Assembly (NCBI GenBank): GCA_963665215.2
Contig: CAXXWW010000006.1
Span: 124,001 to 188,000, forward strand
DNA: 64,000 nt
Source of the DNA: G963665215 sp963665215
GTDB taxonomy: Bacteria > Chloroflexota > Dehalococcoidia > Lucifugimonadales > CAUZJF01
Direction: 5' to 3'
The position numbers and the translations under genes were made by a program. Shown one piece after another: positions 38,585 to 48,500 of this stretch (the first letter of the stretch is position 1; every line of letters starts with the position of its first letter). Under the pieces are notes generated by a model. It was not told where the DNA came from and made no database searches. It was given only the letters and a program-made list of their open reading frames with translations.

Positions 38585-40303
38585 CCCGAATCCACCGAAG
38601 GACACCGATGGACGGCGTGAGGAAAGCGGAAGGGGGGTGAGGGAGCTACAGGGGAAATAGCCTGGGTTCCATTTGGGGTAGGGAGGTCGGCGGACGGTCT
38701 TCATCGCCGCACAGGGGCCCCTATGGCCGTCTGCGGGAGCTGCGATGCGCGGGATGGCGAGAGAATACGCAGCAGGGAACTCTCTCGGACCGGGCTGGCA
38801 CGAGTCTGCGGGGATCTTCGGTTGTCCGGTGGGTGGGTCGGTCGCCGACGGTGCCGTCAGGCCGGGAGTGGAATGGCTCGCAGCCGGGCCAAGGCGCGGC
38901 TGAACTTCTCAGCCCAAGGCCAGCGATCCGGAAGATGCAGGGTCAACCGGCGTGCCGAGCGGGTGAGCCGTCCGGCCAGGGAGAAGAACCGCCGCCGGAG
39001 GGTCTTGGTGGTGGCTATCCGCTCTCCCAGACCGATCCGCGCCGTCCAGCGGGCCAGGTTGTGGGCCATCGTCTGGACGGCCAGCCAGGCGCCGTTGGCG
39101 GCGAAGCGGCCCGAGGGGAGATGGTTCAGCCCGACGCCGTACTTGAGGTCGCGTATGGCATTCTCGATCTCGGCGTGGCGGCGATGGTCAGCCTCCAGTT
39201 CGAGCAACTCCCCGTCCCGGTCGGTGATGAAGCCATGATAGCTGTATTTGGCGAAGAGGGCCAGTTGGGAACCGGGCGTCGGCTTCACCCGCCGGACGAT
39301 GAGCCGTACCGGCGCGGCGTCCGCCTCGGCCTGGAAGGGGGTGCAGGTGGTCTCGGCCACATCGGCGGCGCCGTCCATCCAGTAAGGAATCGGCGTCCAG
39401 GCATCTTCGGGTATCGCCTCGATGAGATTGTGCAGGCTTTTGTGCTGGCGGATGGTGATGGAGAAGCGGACATCCATCTTGCGGCAGACGGATACCACGC
39501 CATGAGTGTAGAACCCGCTGTCGGCCCGTAGCGTGAGTCGTCCGTTGGCCCCGGCGTAGCGCACCCGTCCCACCGTCTCCCGCAGGAAGTGGGCGGCGCC
39601 GCGGGCGGTGTTGGCCCGGCCCTCGCGCAGCCGGGACATCAGCACGTCTCCGGTGCCGGCGGCGATGGCCAGCAGCGGGTGGTAGCCCCGCTTGCCGGTA
39701 TAGCCGTGGTGGCGGGCGCCCTCCTTGGCCAGTCCGTAGGTCTCGCAGATGGTGGAGTCCAGGTCAATGGTCAGGGGCCCGTCGCCGGGTCCCGCCCCGG
39801 CCTGCCAAGCCCGGGCCAGCAACTCGCGGCTCACCCGGTCGAGTTGACGGACGTGGCCCCACCGGAAGCTGCGCAGGAAGGTGCCCAGGGTGGATGGCGC
39901 CTTGACCGTGCCGCCCAGGGTGCAGGCCGTCCCCCCGGTGCGCAACACATCGGCGTCGTCAATGCAGTCGCCCCCAGCCAGCGCAGACGCCACCAGCGTC
40001 ATCATCTTGTCGCTCGTGTTCGCCCGCCCCGGGGCATCGCCCAGGTCGAGGCGCTGCCGGACGAGTTCGGGCAGGCCGAGGTGCCGCGCCAGGGTGGCCG
40101 GAAGGAGCAGCCCGGCATTGGCCACCAAGCGGCGGTCGTCGAAGGTGATTTGGATCCGGTCGGGGTGGTTGCGTGGCAGCATCTACTGGGTGCTCCTTTT
40201 CCGGGGCCGTTTTTTTGCTACAAAACCATTATCCCAGAAGCACAGGAACACCTTCTTGCCGCCTCAGGACGCTAACCCGACGCCCTCCTTCGGTGGATTC
40301 GGG
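38585..40303 (-). mobile_element. IS1380 family element, copy A
   Basis: A 1,719-bp element with perfect inverted ends CCCGAATCCACCGAAGGA-like, flanked by the 5-bp direct repeat CTAAG (38580-38584 and 40304-40308). The other two copies, at 43805-45523 and 50064-51782, have exactly the same length. This copy lies in the ISNCY transposase gene. Confidence 0.95.
38857..40182 (-). CDS. IS1380 family transposase (copy A)
   Basis: A 441-residue DDE transposase: LTIDLDSTICETYG supplies the first Asp, TLRADSGFYTHGV the second and IENAIRDLKYGVGLN the Glu. The N-terminal 90 residues include a DNA-binding region, and the Arg-rich C-terminus is typical. It differs from copy B by one residue (Cys for Arg in GGDCIDDA) and is identical to copy C in the parts I compared, so movement is recent. 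Long open frames on the opposite strand are composition shadows. Confidence 0.95.
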   Translation of the reverse strand: MLPRNHPDRIQITFDDRRLVANAGLLLPATLARHLGLPELVRQRLDLGDAPGRANTSDKMMTLVASALAGGDCIDDADVLRTGGTACTLGGTVKAPSTLGTFLRSFRWGHVRQLDRVSRELLARAWQAGAGPGDGPLTIDLDSTICETYGLAKEGARHHGYTGKRGYHPLLAIAAGTGDVLMSRLREGRANTARGAAHFLRETVGRVRYAGANGRLTLRADSGFYTHGVVSVCRKMDVRFSITIRQHKSLHNLIEAIPEDAWTPIPYWMDGAADVAETTCTPFQAEADAAPVRLIVRRVKPTPGSQLALFAKYSYHGFITDRDGELLELEADHRRHAEIENAIRDLKYGVGLNHLPSGRFAANGAWLAVQTMAHNLARWTARIGLGERIATTKTLRRRFFSLAGRLTRSARRLTLHLPDRWPWAEKFSRALARLRAIPLPA

Positions 40304-41219
40304 CTAAGGCTCAACCACCCAGACCGCCGACGCCTCGTCAGCGAGCCCGTTGGAAAGCAGTGCAGAGGGCCAAGCGTCGAGGCCTTTCTCTTCGGGCAAT
40401 CGCCCGGGAATTGGGCATATCCCGCATCACCGTCCGAAAGTACGTTGAGGCTTCAAGTCCACCTGTCTATCCGGACAGGGAGCTCGCTGCTCACTCTTGA
40501 TCATGTGGAACCGCCTTCGGTCCATAACAACCGGCCTGTGGGTAAGTGGGCAATCCCGCCAAGGTTATCCATTTATCCGCGGGCTGCTCCGCTCGGATCG
40601 AGTCACCATCACTGCCACCCACGGTGTCACACGAAGCTGGAGGTGGGGGCTTTCTCAATCATCGAACTGGATAACTATTGGCTTGACACAGCAACCACTG
40701 ACATAATCGCTGGTCCATTACCCTGACATAATCGCTGGACGTCGACACAGGCACGCCATCAAGGGAGTGATCGGGGGAGGGGCGGCCGCGGGCGGTGTCG
40801 CAGACTCGACAGGGTTAGAGTGGCGGGAGGCGCTGGCCCGCGCCGGCCGGGAGACGGAGCTGGGCGAAGACCTCGTCATCGGTTTCTCGATGCATATCGC
40901 CGAGACGAGGGAAAAGGCCGAGAAGGAGGCGGCCCGCTACTTCGAGGAGAATATGAAGATGTTTGCTCCCCTGGGTTTCGTGCGCGATCTTACCGACGAC
41001 CAGGTCCGTGCCACCGCTGACCCCGCGAGGGCGCCCCTGGCCGGGCTCCCCACTATCCAGGACGGGGTCGAGGCAGGGTCGTGGCTGTGCGGCCCCCCCG
41101 AGGACATTATCGAGCGGCTCATGGCGCTCCAGGACAGATATCCCGGCCTCGAGTATGTGAACGTGGGCTCCGTGGTGGGGACTCCTCAGAGCGTCATTCT
41201 GGAACAGCTCGAGTGGTTT

Positions 41220-41294
41220 GGCAAGGATGTCATGCCCGCGTTCAAGGGCGCTATCCCGGTTGCCGGCCGGGGCTCAGGGTAGGGGAGTGCGGCT
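41220..41294 (+). repeat. 3' end of luciferase-like gene, parent of a 75-bp duplication
   Basis: These 75 bases, which include the stop codon at 41280-41282, recur with a few changes at 41839-41913, 619 bases downstream. Confidence 0.8.
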
Positions 41295-41435
41295 TCGGAG
41301 CCCACGCCTATCAAGCTGAGTACTCGGTCTACAATCAAGGGGCCTAAGCCTACGTCGGACGAGGTGTTCGGAAACATATGATGGGCCCCCGACAAAACTG
41401 CAGGGGCAGGGCCTGTTTCCGTCATCCCGGAGCAC

Positions 41436-41838
41436 CTCACGCCCGGCCCCTCTCCGCGTGCGGAGAGGGGGAAATAACGGCAGCCTCACCAACGTATCGA
41501 TTGGGGTGAGGTAGATAGCTGAGTTGCCGAGAGAGGAGACCTCACCCCTGGGGCCCCTCTCCGCGTGCGGAGAGGGCTGAAATTACGGCAGCCTCACCAA
41601 CGTATCGATTGGGGTGAGGTAGATAGCTGAGTCGCCGAGAGAGGAGACCTCACCCCTGGGGGCCCTCTCCGCGTGCGGAGTGGGCTGAAATAACGGCAGC
41701 CTCACCAACGTATCGATTGGGGTGAGGTAGATAGCTGAGTTGCCGAGAGAGCAGACCTCACCCCCGGCCCCTCTCCGCATGCGGAGAGGGGGAAATAACC
41801 GCAGCCTCACCAACGTATCGATTGGGGTGAGGTAGAAG
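41436..41838. repeat. Four tandem repeats of about 108 bp
   Basis: Four units start with CTCAC at 41436, 41541, 41649 and 41757, with periods of 105, 108 and 108; the last is shortened. Each has the palindrome CCTCTCCGCGTGCGGAGAGG and a CCTCACC...GGTGAGG dyad around AACGTATCGATTGG. The units are too alike throughout to be a CRISPR array. They lie between the parent and the copy of the 75-bp duplication. Confidence 0.85.
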
Positions 41839-41913
41839 GGCAAGGATGTCATGCCCGCGTTCAAGGGCGGTATCCCGGTTGCCCATCGGGGCTCAGGGTA
41901 GGGGAGTGCGGCT
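41839..41913 (+). repeat. 75-bp duplicate of the luciferase-like gene end
   Basis: A near-identical copy of 41220-41294, including the codons for KDVMPAFKG and the stop. It directly follows the last tandem unit, so repeats and duplication probably arose together by unequal exchange or replication slippage. Confidence 0.8.
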
Positions 41914-41924
41914 GTGGTGGGAGG

Positions 41925-42057
41925 AGCTTTGCACAAGAAGTGGCGCGGTCGTGTGAATTGCCCTTCGACAAGCTCAGGGCGAACGGTTGGTTTATAGCTC
42001 CGTTCGTGGTGAGCCCGTCGAACCACGCCTCCGCAATCTACCTTTTGGTGCAAAGCC
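41925..42057. repeat. 133-bp MITE, copy 2
   Basis: Same length and orientation as 17585-17717, with ends AGCTTTGC and GCAAAGCC and the same internal dyad. It is flanked by a different 9-bp direct repeat, GGTGGGAGG (41916-41924 and 42058-42066), which shows it moved as a unit. Confidence 0.85.
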
Positions 42058-42077
42058 GGTGGGAGGAGGTGGCCGCC

Positions 42078-42770
42078 TCAGGGGAGGAGCCCTCGAATTG
42101 CCTCGGCTACGGGGCCCGGATCGTCGATGTCCTGCATTCGGATGTTGTGCCTGGCGCCGAAGCCGCTGGCCACGATGACGCTGCCCCGTCCGGTCAGCAG
42201 CTCGAACAGGCTGCGGGCCTCGGAAATCGAGATGATTCGGGAAACGGGTATCTCGGTGGTGTTGAGCCAGGCAAAACGGTAGATGTGGACGGCCCTGCGA
42301 TTGGTTACGTAGTATGCGGTGTGGTGGTTGACCCAGTACCTGATCACGCCCCTGAAGAACAGGAAAAGCCCCGCTATGAACGTCGCGAACGGGTAGACGT
42401 ATGGCAGACCCGTGAACGCGAGCAGGTAGGCGGCTCCGGCGAGAAACGGGGCGCTCATAATCATCCTGGCGTAGGCTGGCTTCATCGTCGGATGGCGCGC
42501 TACCAGGGTCTGCTCGTTGGGCCCCAGGGACGGCTGGGGGAACTTCGCCATGATGCTCATGTAGAGCCCGCCGACCGTAAGGGCAGCCCCCAACCCCAGT
42601 GCGACCAGCGCGGCCCACGCCGGGAACTCGGTGACGGTGAGGCCGTACGCTCCGCCCACGAGAAACGGGAGGGCCATGGTGGCGCTGACGACCAGCCGCC
42701 ACCACACTGAGTACAGTCCCATGCGCTCCACCCTGGTGAACAAGCCTGTAGTAGCGGATTGCTGCAGCAT
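42078..42770 (-). CDS. Membrane protein with bacterial PH domain
   Basis: A 230-residue protein with four hydrophobic segments in two hairpins (about 28-75 and 103-150), then a C-terminal bacterial pleckstrin-homology domain (bPH2/DUF304 type): VTNRRAVHIYRFAWLNTTEI, VSRIISISEARS and VIVASGFGARHNIRMQDIDD. The ATG lies two bases after the stop of the giant kinase gene, so the two were built as one operon. A membrane-organising or scaffolding partner role is possible but unproven. The gene itself is intact; its expression may now suffer from the IS1380 elements upstream. Confidence 0.85.
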   Translation of the reverse strand: MLQQSATTGLFTRVERMGLYSVWWRLVVSATMALPFLVGGAYGLTVTEFPAWAALVALGLGAALTVGGLYMSIMAKFPQPSLGPNEQTLVARHPTMKPAYARMIMSAPFLAGAAYLLAFTGLPYVYPFATFIAGLFLFFRGVIRYWVNHHTAYYVTNRRAVHIYRFAWLNTTEIPVSRIISISEARSLFELLTGRGSVIVASGFGARHNIRMQDIDDPGPVAEAIRGLLP

Positions 42771-42772
42771 GG

Positions 42773-43804
42773 CTAGCGCCCCCTTACGAGCTGAATAAGG
42801 GCCGCGAATATGGTGGCCAGTATGCCGATAATCGACAGGAGCACCGGGTCCAGCAGTCCCTCGATTGGAATCGCCTCTTCTCCAGGCCGGGTGTTCACGA
42901 GGAAGCCCCGCTTCGTCTCCGGATCGGTCGCCGGCGCGGGCGCCGGGGCGGGTTCGGGTTCTTGCTTGCGCTTTGGAGCGGCCGCTGCGGCCGGCTGGAC
43001 CGGAGCTGCTGCTGCGGCCGGCTCGGCCCGAGCCCCTGCTCCTACCACCGCCCCCTTCAGACCGATGTTGTCGAACAGGACCTTCTCGCCTGTTGAAAAT
43101 GGGCTTATCGTCGCGCTTTCGCGGAGCACCGGGTCCGAATCGGCCCTGACGAGTATCAACCCGTCAGGGCCGAACAGCTTGAGCTCGTTGGCCAGCACCT
43201 GCAATGCTAGCGAATGCCACTGGTCACCTCGAATGGGTCCCAGTGTCGCCTCCTCACACCACTCCGTCCCACCCGACGACCTTCCCTTGCACACTTTTAT
43301 CGTGGTGGAGTCTGGGTCTTGGAAGAACTCCAGCTTGTAGCTCCCGTCCGGGCCTGCGATAGCAAGTCCTGGGCTCCCTCCGTCCAGGGGGTTCACCTCT
43401 ATGTGAAACGTGTATCCTTCGTCGCCGGGGAAGGGGATAGTGATGACGTCCAATGCCGGCGCCGGGTGTTCCACGAAGGCGCTCATGAGAGCGTGGTTCC
43501 CGTCACTGTCCTGGATAATCTCGAACCCTTCTCGCAGGGGGACCCGGTCCGCGAAGTCCCCCTCGAAGTCCTCGATGAACGTTTGAGCGCCCGACACTGC
43601 CCCGGCAGCCGCCCCCTTCAGACCGATGTTATCGAAGAGGACCTTACCTCCGATTACATATGGGCTTATCGTCGCGCCTTCCCCGAGCACCGGGTCCGAG
43701 TCGGCCCTGTCGAGCACGCGGGCCCCGTCGACCCATACTGCGAAGTTGTCGCGCAGCACCATTATGGCCATCGTGTGCCACGCGTCACCCTGGATAGGTC
43801 TAAA
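42773..43804 (-). pseudogene. Giant kinase, C-terminal segment (LamG-like repeats, anchor)
   Basis: This segment ends the first LamG-like repeat (from RPIQGDAWHTMAIMVL) and holds the whole second one (AVSGAQTFIEDFEGDFADRV to GEKVLFDNIGLKG). The two repeats share FEGDFA, HPAP, PGDEGYTF, WCEEA and FDNIGLKG. A Pro/Ala/Glu-rich linker and the hydrophobic end LLSIIGILATIFAALIQLV, followed by RGR, suggest a second membrane anchor. It directly precedes the PH-domain gene. Confidence 0.82.
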
Positions 43805-45523
43805 CCCGAATCCACCGAAGGAGGGCGTCGGGTTAGCGTCCTGAGGCGGCAAGAAGGTGCTCCTGTGCTTCTGGGATAATGGTTCTGTAGCAAAAAAACG
43901 GCCCCGGAAAAGGAGCACCCAGTAGATGCTGCCACGCAACCACCCCGACCGGATCCAAATCACCTTCGACGACCGCCGCTTGGTGGCCAATGCCGGGCTG
44001 CTCCTTCCGGCCACCCTGGCGCGGCACCTCGGCCTGCCCGAACTCGTCCGGCAGCGCCTCGACCTGGGCGATGCCCCGGGGCGGGCGAACACGAGCGACA
44101 AGATGATGACGCTGGTGGCGTCTGCGCTGGCTGGGGGCGACCGCATTGACGACGCCGATGTGTTGCGCACCGGGGGGACGGCCTGCACCCTGGGCGGCAC
44201 GGTCAAGGCGCCATCCACCCTGGGCACCTTCCTGCGCAGCTTCCGGTGGGGCCACGTCCGTCAACTCGACCGGGTGAGCCGCGAGTTGCTGGCCCGGGCT
44301 TGGCAGGCCGGGGCGGGACCCGGCGACGGGCCCCTGACCATTGACCTGGACTCCACCATCTGCGAGACCTACGGACTGGCCAAGGAGGGCGCCCGCCACC
44401 ACGGCTATACCGGCAAGCGGGGCTACCACCCGCTGCTGGCCATCGCCGCCGGCACCGGAGACGTGCTGATGTCCCGGCTGCGCGAGGGCCGGGCCAACAC
44501 CGCCCGCGGCGCCGCCCACTTCCTGCGGGAGACGGTGGGACGGGTGCGCTACGCCGGGGCCAACGGACGACTCACGCTACGGGCCGACAGCGGGTTCTAC
44601 ACTCATGGCGTGGTATCCGTCTGCCGCAAGATGGATGTCCGCTTCTCCATCACCATCCGCCAGCACAAAAGCCTGCACAATCTCATCGAGGCGATACCCG
44701 AAGATGCCTGGACGCCGATTCCTTACTGGATGGACGGCGCCGCCGATGTGGCCGAGACCACCTGCACCCCCTTCCAGGCCGAGGCGGACGCCGCGCCGGT
44801 ACGGCTCATCGTCCGGCGGGTGAAGCCGACGCCCGGTTCCCAACTGGCCCTCTTCGCCAAATACAGCTATCATGGCTTCATCACCGACCGGGACGGGGAG
44901 TTGCTCGAACTGGAGGCTGACCATCGCCGCCACGCCGAGATCGAGAATGCCATACGCGACCTCAAGTACGGCGTCGGGCTGAACCATCTCCCCTCGGGCC
45001 GCTTCGCCGCCAACGGCGCCTGGCTGGCCGTCCAGACGATGGCCCACAACCTGGCCCGCTGGACGGCGCGGATCGGTCTGGGAGAGCGGATAGCCACCAC
45101 CAAGACCCTCCGGCGGCGGTTCTTCTCCCTGGCCGGACGGCTCACCCGCTCGGCACGCCGGTTGACCCTGCATCTTCCGGATCGCTGGCCTTGGGCTGAG
45201 AAGTTCAGCCGCGCCTTGGCCCGGCTGCGAGCCATTCCACTCCCGGCCTGACGGCACCGTCGGCGACCGACCCACCCACCGGACAACCGAAGATCCCCGC
45301 AGACTCGTGCCAGCCCGGTCCGAGAGAGTTCCCTGCTGCGTATTCTCTCGCCATCCCGCGCATCGCAGCTCCCGCAGACGGCCATAGGGGCCCCTGTGCG
45401 GCGATGAAGACCGTCCGCCGACCTCCCTACCCCAAATGGAACCCAGGCTATTTCCCCTGTAGCTCCCTCACCCCCCTTCCGCTTTCCTCACGCCGTCCAT
45501 CGGTGTCCTTCGGTGGATTCGGG
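43805..45523 (+). mobile_element. IS1380 family element, copy B
   Basis: 1,719 bp with ends CCCGAATCC/GGATTCGGG, flanked by CTAAA (43800-43804 and 45524-45528). It lies in the first LamG-like repeat of the giant kinase gene. Removing it with one CTAAA joins WCEEAVF to RPIQGDAW in frame. Confidence 0.95.
43926..45251 (+). CDS. IS1380 family transposase (copy B)
   Basis: A 441-residue transposase, the same as copy A except Arg for Cys in GGDRIDDA. The DDE residues (IDLDSTIC, RADSGF, IENAIRDLK) are intact, so it is probably active. It is preceded by AAAGGAGCACCC, whose AAGGAG serves as ribosome-binding site. It is transcribed against the giant kinase gene. Confidence 0.95.
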   Translation: MLPRNHPDRIQITFDDRRLVANAGLLLPATLARHLGLPELVRQRLDLGDAPGRANTSDKMMTLVASALAGGDRIDDADVLRTGGTACTLGGTVKAPSTLGTFLRSFRWGHVRQLDRVSRELLARAWQAGAGPGDGPLTIDLDSTICETYGLAKEGARHHGYTGKRGYHPLLAIAAGTGDVLMSRLREGRANTARGAAHFLRETVGRVRYAGANGRLTLRADSGFYTHGVVSVCRKMDVRFSITIRQHKSLHNLIEAIPEDAWTPIPYWMDGAADVAETTCTPFQAEADAAPVRLIVRRVKPTPGSQLALFAKYSYHGFITDRDGELLELEADHRRHAEIENAIRDLKYGVGLNHLPSGRFAANGAWLAVQTMAHNLARWTARIGLGERIATTKTLRRRFFSLAGRLTRSARRLTLHLPDRWPWAEKFSRALARLRAIPLPA

Positions 45524-48500
45524 CTAAAGACCGCCTCTTCACACCACTCCGGCTGATCGGAGGGCCCCACCACTTTACACGCAAGTATATGGGTCTCGTT
45601 CAGGGTATGGTCAAACTCCAGCTTGTAGTGCCCGTCCGGGCCCGCGAGCGCGAGTCCCGGATTCCCTTGGCCCAGCGGGTTTATATCCAGTAGGAACGTG
45701 TAACCTTCGTCGCCGGGGTAGGGGACAGTGATGACATCCGCCGCCGGCGCGGGGTGCCCCACGAACGTGGCTAAGAGAGCGTGGTTGCCCTCGGCATCCT
45801 GGGAGACTTCAAAACCCTCGGGCAAGCTCACGCGGCTCGCAAAGTCCCCCTCGAAGTCTTCAAGGAACGTTTGCGCGCCCGACACTGCCCCGGCGGGGGT
45901 CGGCCCTCTGGCCCAGTCGGCCAGCAGGCTTCTGCCGGTGTATGGCTCTGTCAGGTTCGTCAGGGCGCCGGTCGCCAGCTCCATCCGCCAGAGGTTCCAC
46001 CCAAGTCCATCACTGTTGGAGTGGAATATCACCGAACCGCCGTCGGGAGACCACGCTGGGCACCTGCTGAGGACCTCCGGTTCGGTGAACGTGAGCTGGG
46101 TCTGCTCCGTGCCGTCGGCGCTCATGACGAAGATTTCGGAATTGCCGTCTCGGTCCGATACGAAGGCGATTCGGGTGCCGTCGGGCGACCAAGCCGGGCC
46201 AGAGTCAGCACCGGGGTCGCCGGTCAGGTCCATCTGCTCCGAGCCGTCCGCGCTCATGACCCATATGTCGTGTTGCCCGGTGCGGTCGGAGTGGAATGCA
46301 ATTAGGGCTCCATCGGGCGACCAGTCGGGGTAGTTGTCGAACGTGGGGTTGTTGCTGAGGTTGGTCACACCCGAGCCGTCGGAGTTCATCACCCAGACGT
46401 CGAACTGGCCCTCACGGTCGGAGCCGAAGGCGATGCGGCCGCCGTCGGGCGACCAGGTTGCGTGTTGGTCATTTCCCGGGTGGTTGGTGAGGTTGACCTG
46501 TGCGGTACCGTCGTTCCCCATTACCCAGATTTCGGTATCCCCCGTCCGTTGGGAGGTGAAGGCCACGCGACCGCCGTCAGGCGACCAGGCCGGCACAAAG
46601 TCGCCGCCGGGTGAGTTGGTGAGGTTGGTGCGGCCGGAGCCGTCGGCGTTCATGACGAAGATGTCCAGGCCCAGCTCGCCGTCGGGGTCGAGGAGGGCCC
46701 GCAAGTCCTCCGTGGGGTCGAAGCGTACGACCAGGCCGTCTTCTCCCACGGCCCAGCCGATGCCGGAGGGGGTGAATGTGATGGCGCGCAGGGCACTGCG
46801 GAGGTCCGCCTGATATACCGGCTGCCACGTCGCGCCGCCGTCGTTGGAGCGCTGTATTGCCGGTCCGCGTGGGTCCGAAGGCGGCGCGCTGCCCACGGCC
46901 CAGCCCAGCTCCGAGGTGACGAAGAACATCCCTTCGATGTTGACCGGCGGCGGAACAGAGCCCGGCTCCTCGCCATTTAGCTGCCAGGTCCGCCCGCCGT
47001 CCTGGGTGAATTTGATCTCTCCTTCGTTGCCACCGGCCCATGCGTAGCTCGGACTGGACGGTGAGACGAAGATGTCCACGAGTCCTGCGGACCGTCCGAC
47101 GACGTTGTCCCAGGTCGCTCCACCGTCACCCGTCGCAAACAGGCTGTCGGCAGCTATCCACCCGACGTTCCCGTTGAAGAAGTAGACGTCCCGGATGTCC
47201 GACAAGGGCCCCGATGCAAGGGGCGTCCAACTCGCGCCGCCGTCGTCGGTGCGGGCGATCGTGCCGCTGCCACCGACGGCAAAGCCCGTTCCACCTTCCA
47301 AGAAGAAGATATCGCCATCGCAGCAGGACACCACGTTTGTTGCCTGGACCCGCCACGATTTGCCGCCGTCGTCTGTGGTCAGGACCGTGCCGTTGGCCTG
47401 GAGGGCCCAGCCCTTCGCCTCGTCAACGAAGGACAGGGCCACGACCTGGGTGCCGGCCACCTGGAGTAGCGGCCAGGGGTAGCCGTCGCCGGGGGCCGCG
47501 TCGAGGCCGAGCTGTGCCGGCGGCTGACCTGCCCAGGTTCCGGCGAATAGCAGATGCCCGGTGGCGCCTGCCCCGAGGGGCGCGATTTGAGACGTGGGCT
47601 CTGGGGCCGGCGGTCGCCCCTCGATGGTCACGTGCCTGAGCCCGGGGACGATCATGGGCGTCAGCCGGAACCCTTTGACGTGCGGCTTGACGAGGGCGTG
47701 CTGATTTCCGCTGAACCACAGCGGTACCCATGCGGCGTCGTTGACTATTGTCTGCTCCGCCTGTCGGTACAGGTTAGCTCGCCGGTTCGGGTCCTGCTCC
47801 ACCCGCGCGATATTAAGTATCTCGCGAACCGAAGGGCTCGCATAGGCCACGTAGTTAAAGTCGCTCTCGGGGTGGAACAGCATGTCCAGGAGGGCGTGCT
47901 GGTCGGGATAGTCGGCCAGCCAGCCCAGAGTGAAGACCTGGAGCTCCTTGTTTTGCAGACCTTGCAGGAACGTGGCCCACTCTACATGCTTGATCTCCAC
48001 CTCGACTCCCAGAATCTGTCTCCACATCTGCAGCACGACTTCGAGGGCGAGGACGGAGGTCTCTGCTCCGGGGTCGGGGACGGTCACCACCATCCGCGGC
48101 CGGGTCCCGGGGTCCGCGTAGGCAGACTCACCGAGTAGCGCCCTTGCCAGCTCAGGATCGAATTGCAGTCCCTCGAGAGACGGGTTGAAGCCCGGGAATC
48201 CAGGAGACAGGATGCCAAAGGCTGGCTGGACCCGCCCAGAAAGCACTTCCTGCGCTATCACATCCTTGTCCACGGCATGGTTCAGCGCCTGCCGGAATCT
48301 CGCGTCGTCAAAGGGCGGCATGGTGGTGTTGAACCCGATGAAACGGACCGTGAATGCTGACGGTCCGACTACCAGCTCTTCGTTCAACGCGTCATTGGGA
48401 TCAATGAGCCTGCTCAGGTTTTGCCCGGTGACTCGCGCAACGTCGATCTCGTCCCTCTTGTACATCAGGACGTCGTCTAATCCTCCCAGGTTGAAGATTA

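Larger units (their letters stand above)
36006..40500 (+). pseudogene. ISNCY-type transposase, interrupted by IS630 and IS1380
   Basis: The intact first part (36006 to 37100) has an N-terminal helix-turn-helix (ISVDEAAEVLGVSERHVWRI) and an integrase-type DDE core: VQVDGSVHAWL, LYSDRHAVFKY and KGRVERANGTFQDRL. It stops at the IS630 site. With both insertions and their duplicated targets removed and one A added to the AAA run near 37090, the frame continues as LDGKRGLVVCYQ, then PTQEAPPRPGVLRTLN at 38339-38584, and on to 40309-40500. The total is exactly 511 codons with stop. The last part (RRGLSLRAIARELGISRITV) is a second helix-turn-helix. As it stands the gene is dead. Confidence 0.78.
35951..40747 (+). 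mobile_element. ISNCY (IS1202-like) element with two nested insertions
   Basis: Both ends carry TGTCGA and repeated GATTATGTCAG boxes: left TGTCGATGGTCTACGATTAT, and the complement of the right end starts TGTCGACGTCCAGCGATTAT. The right end has two CTGACATAATCGCTGG boxes 16 bases apart, probable transposase-binding sites. Without the IS630 (37100-38336) and IS1380 (38585-40303) it is about 1.83 kb. It splits the luciferase-like gene. No clear target duplication was found. Confidence 0.8.
35288..41282 (+). pseudogene. LLM-class flavin-dependent oxidoreductase, split by transposons
   Basis: The N-terminal half (35288 to about 35946) and the C-terminal half (about 40749-41282) are parts of one luciferase-like monooxygenase. 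The first half has RWLSDEHLATVFHKAAAIAQ, IIWLAEHHFQREGYE, IGRGYHTREVETFGAP and ends at GLDFMA. The second continues RHAIKGVIGGGAAAGG and runs through WREALARAGRETELG to YPGLEYVNVGSVVGTP. Members use FMNH2 and oxygen on varied substrates, and SAR202-type Chloroflexota carry many. The 4.8-kb insertion is an ISNCY-type element that has itself collected IS630 and IS1380. The native junction cannot be fixed exactly. The gene must be inactive as shown. Confidence 0.85.

Noticed and set aside
38833..39531. Long plus-strand frames antisense to the IS1380 transposase (also in copies B and C)
   Set aside because: They recur only as mirror frames of the transposase, have no domain features and fit GC-rich codon composition.
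41436..41838. CRISPR array
   Set aside because: The units are alike over the whole period of 105-108 bases; there are no unique spacers and no cas genes.
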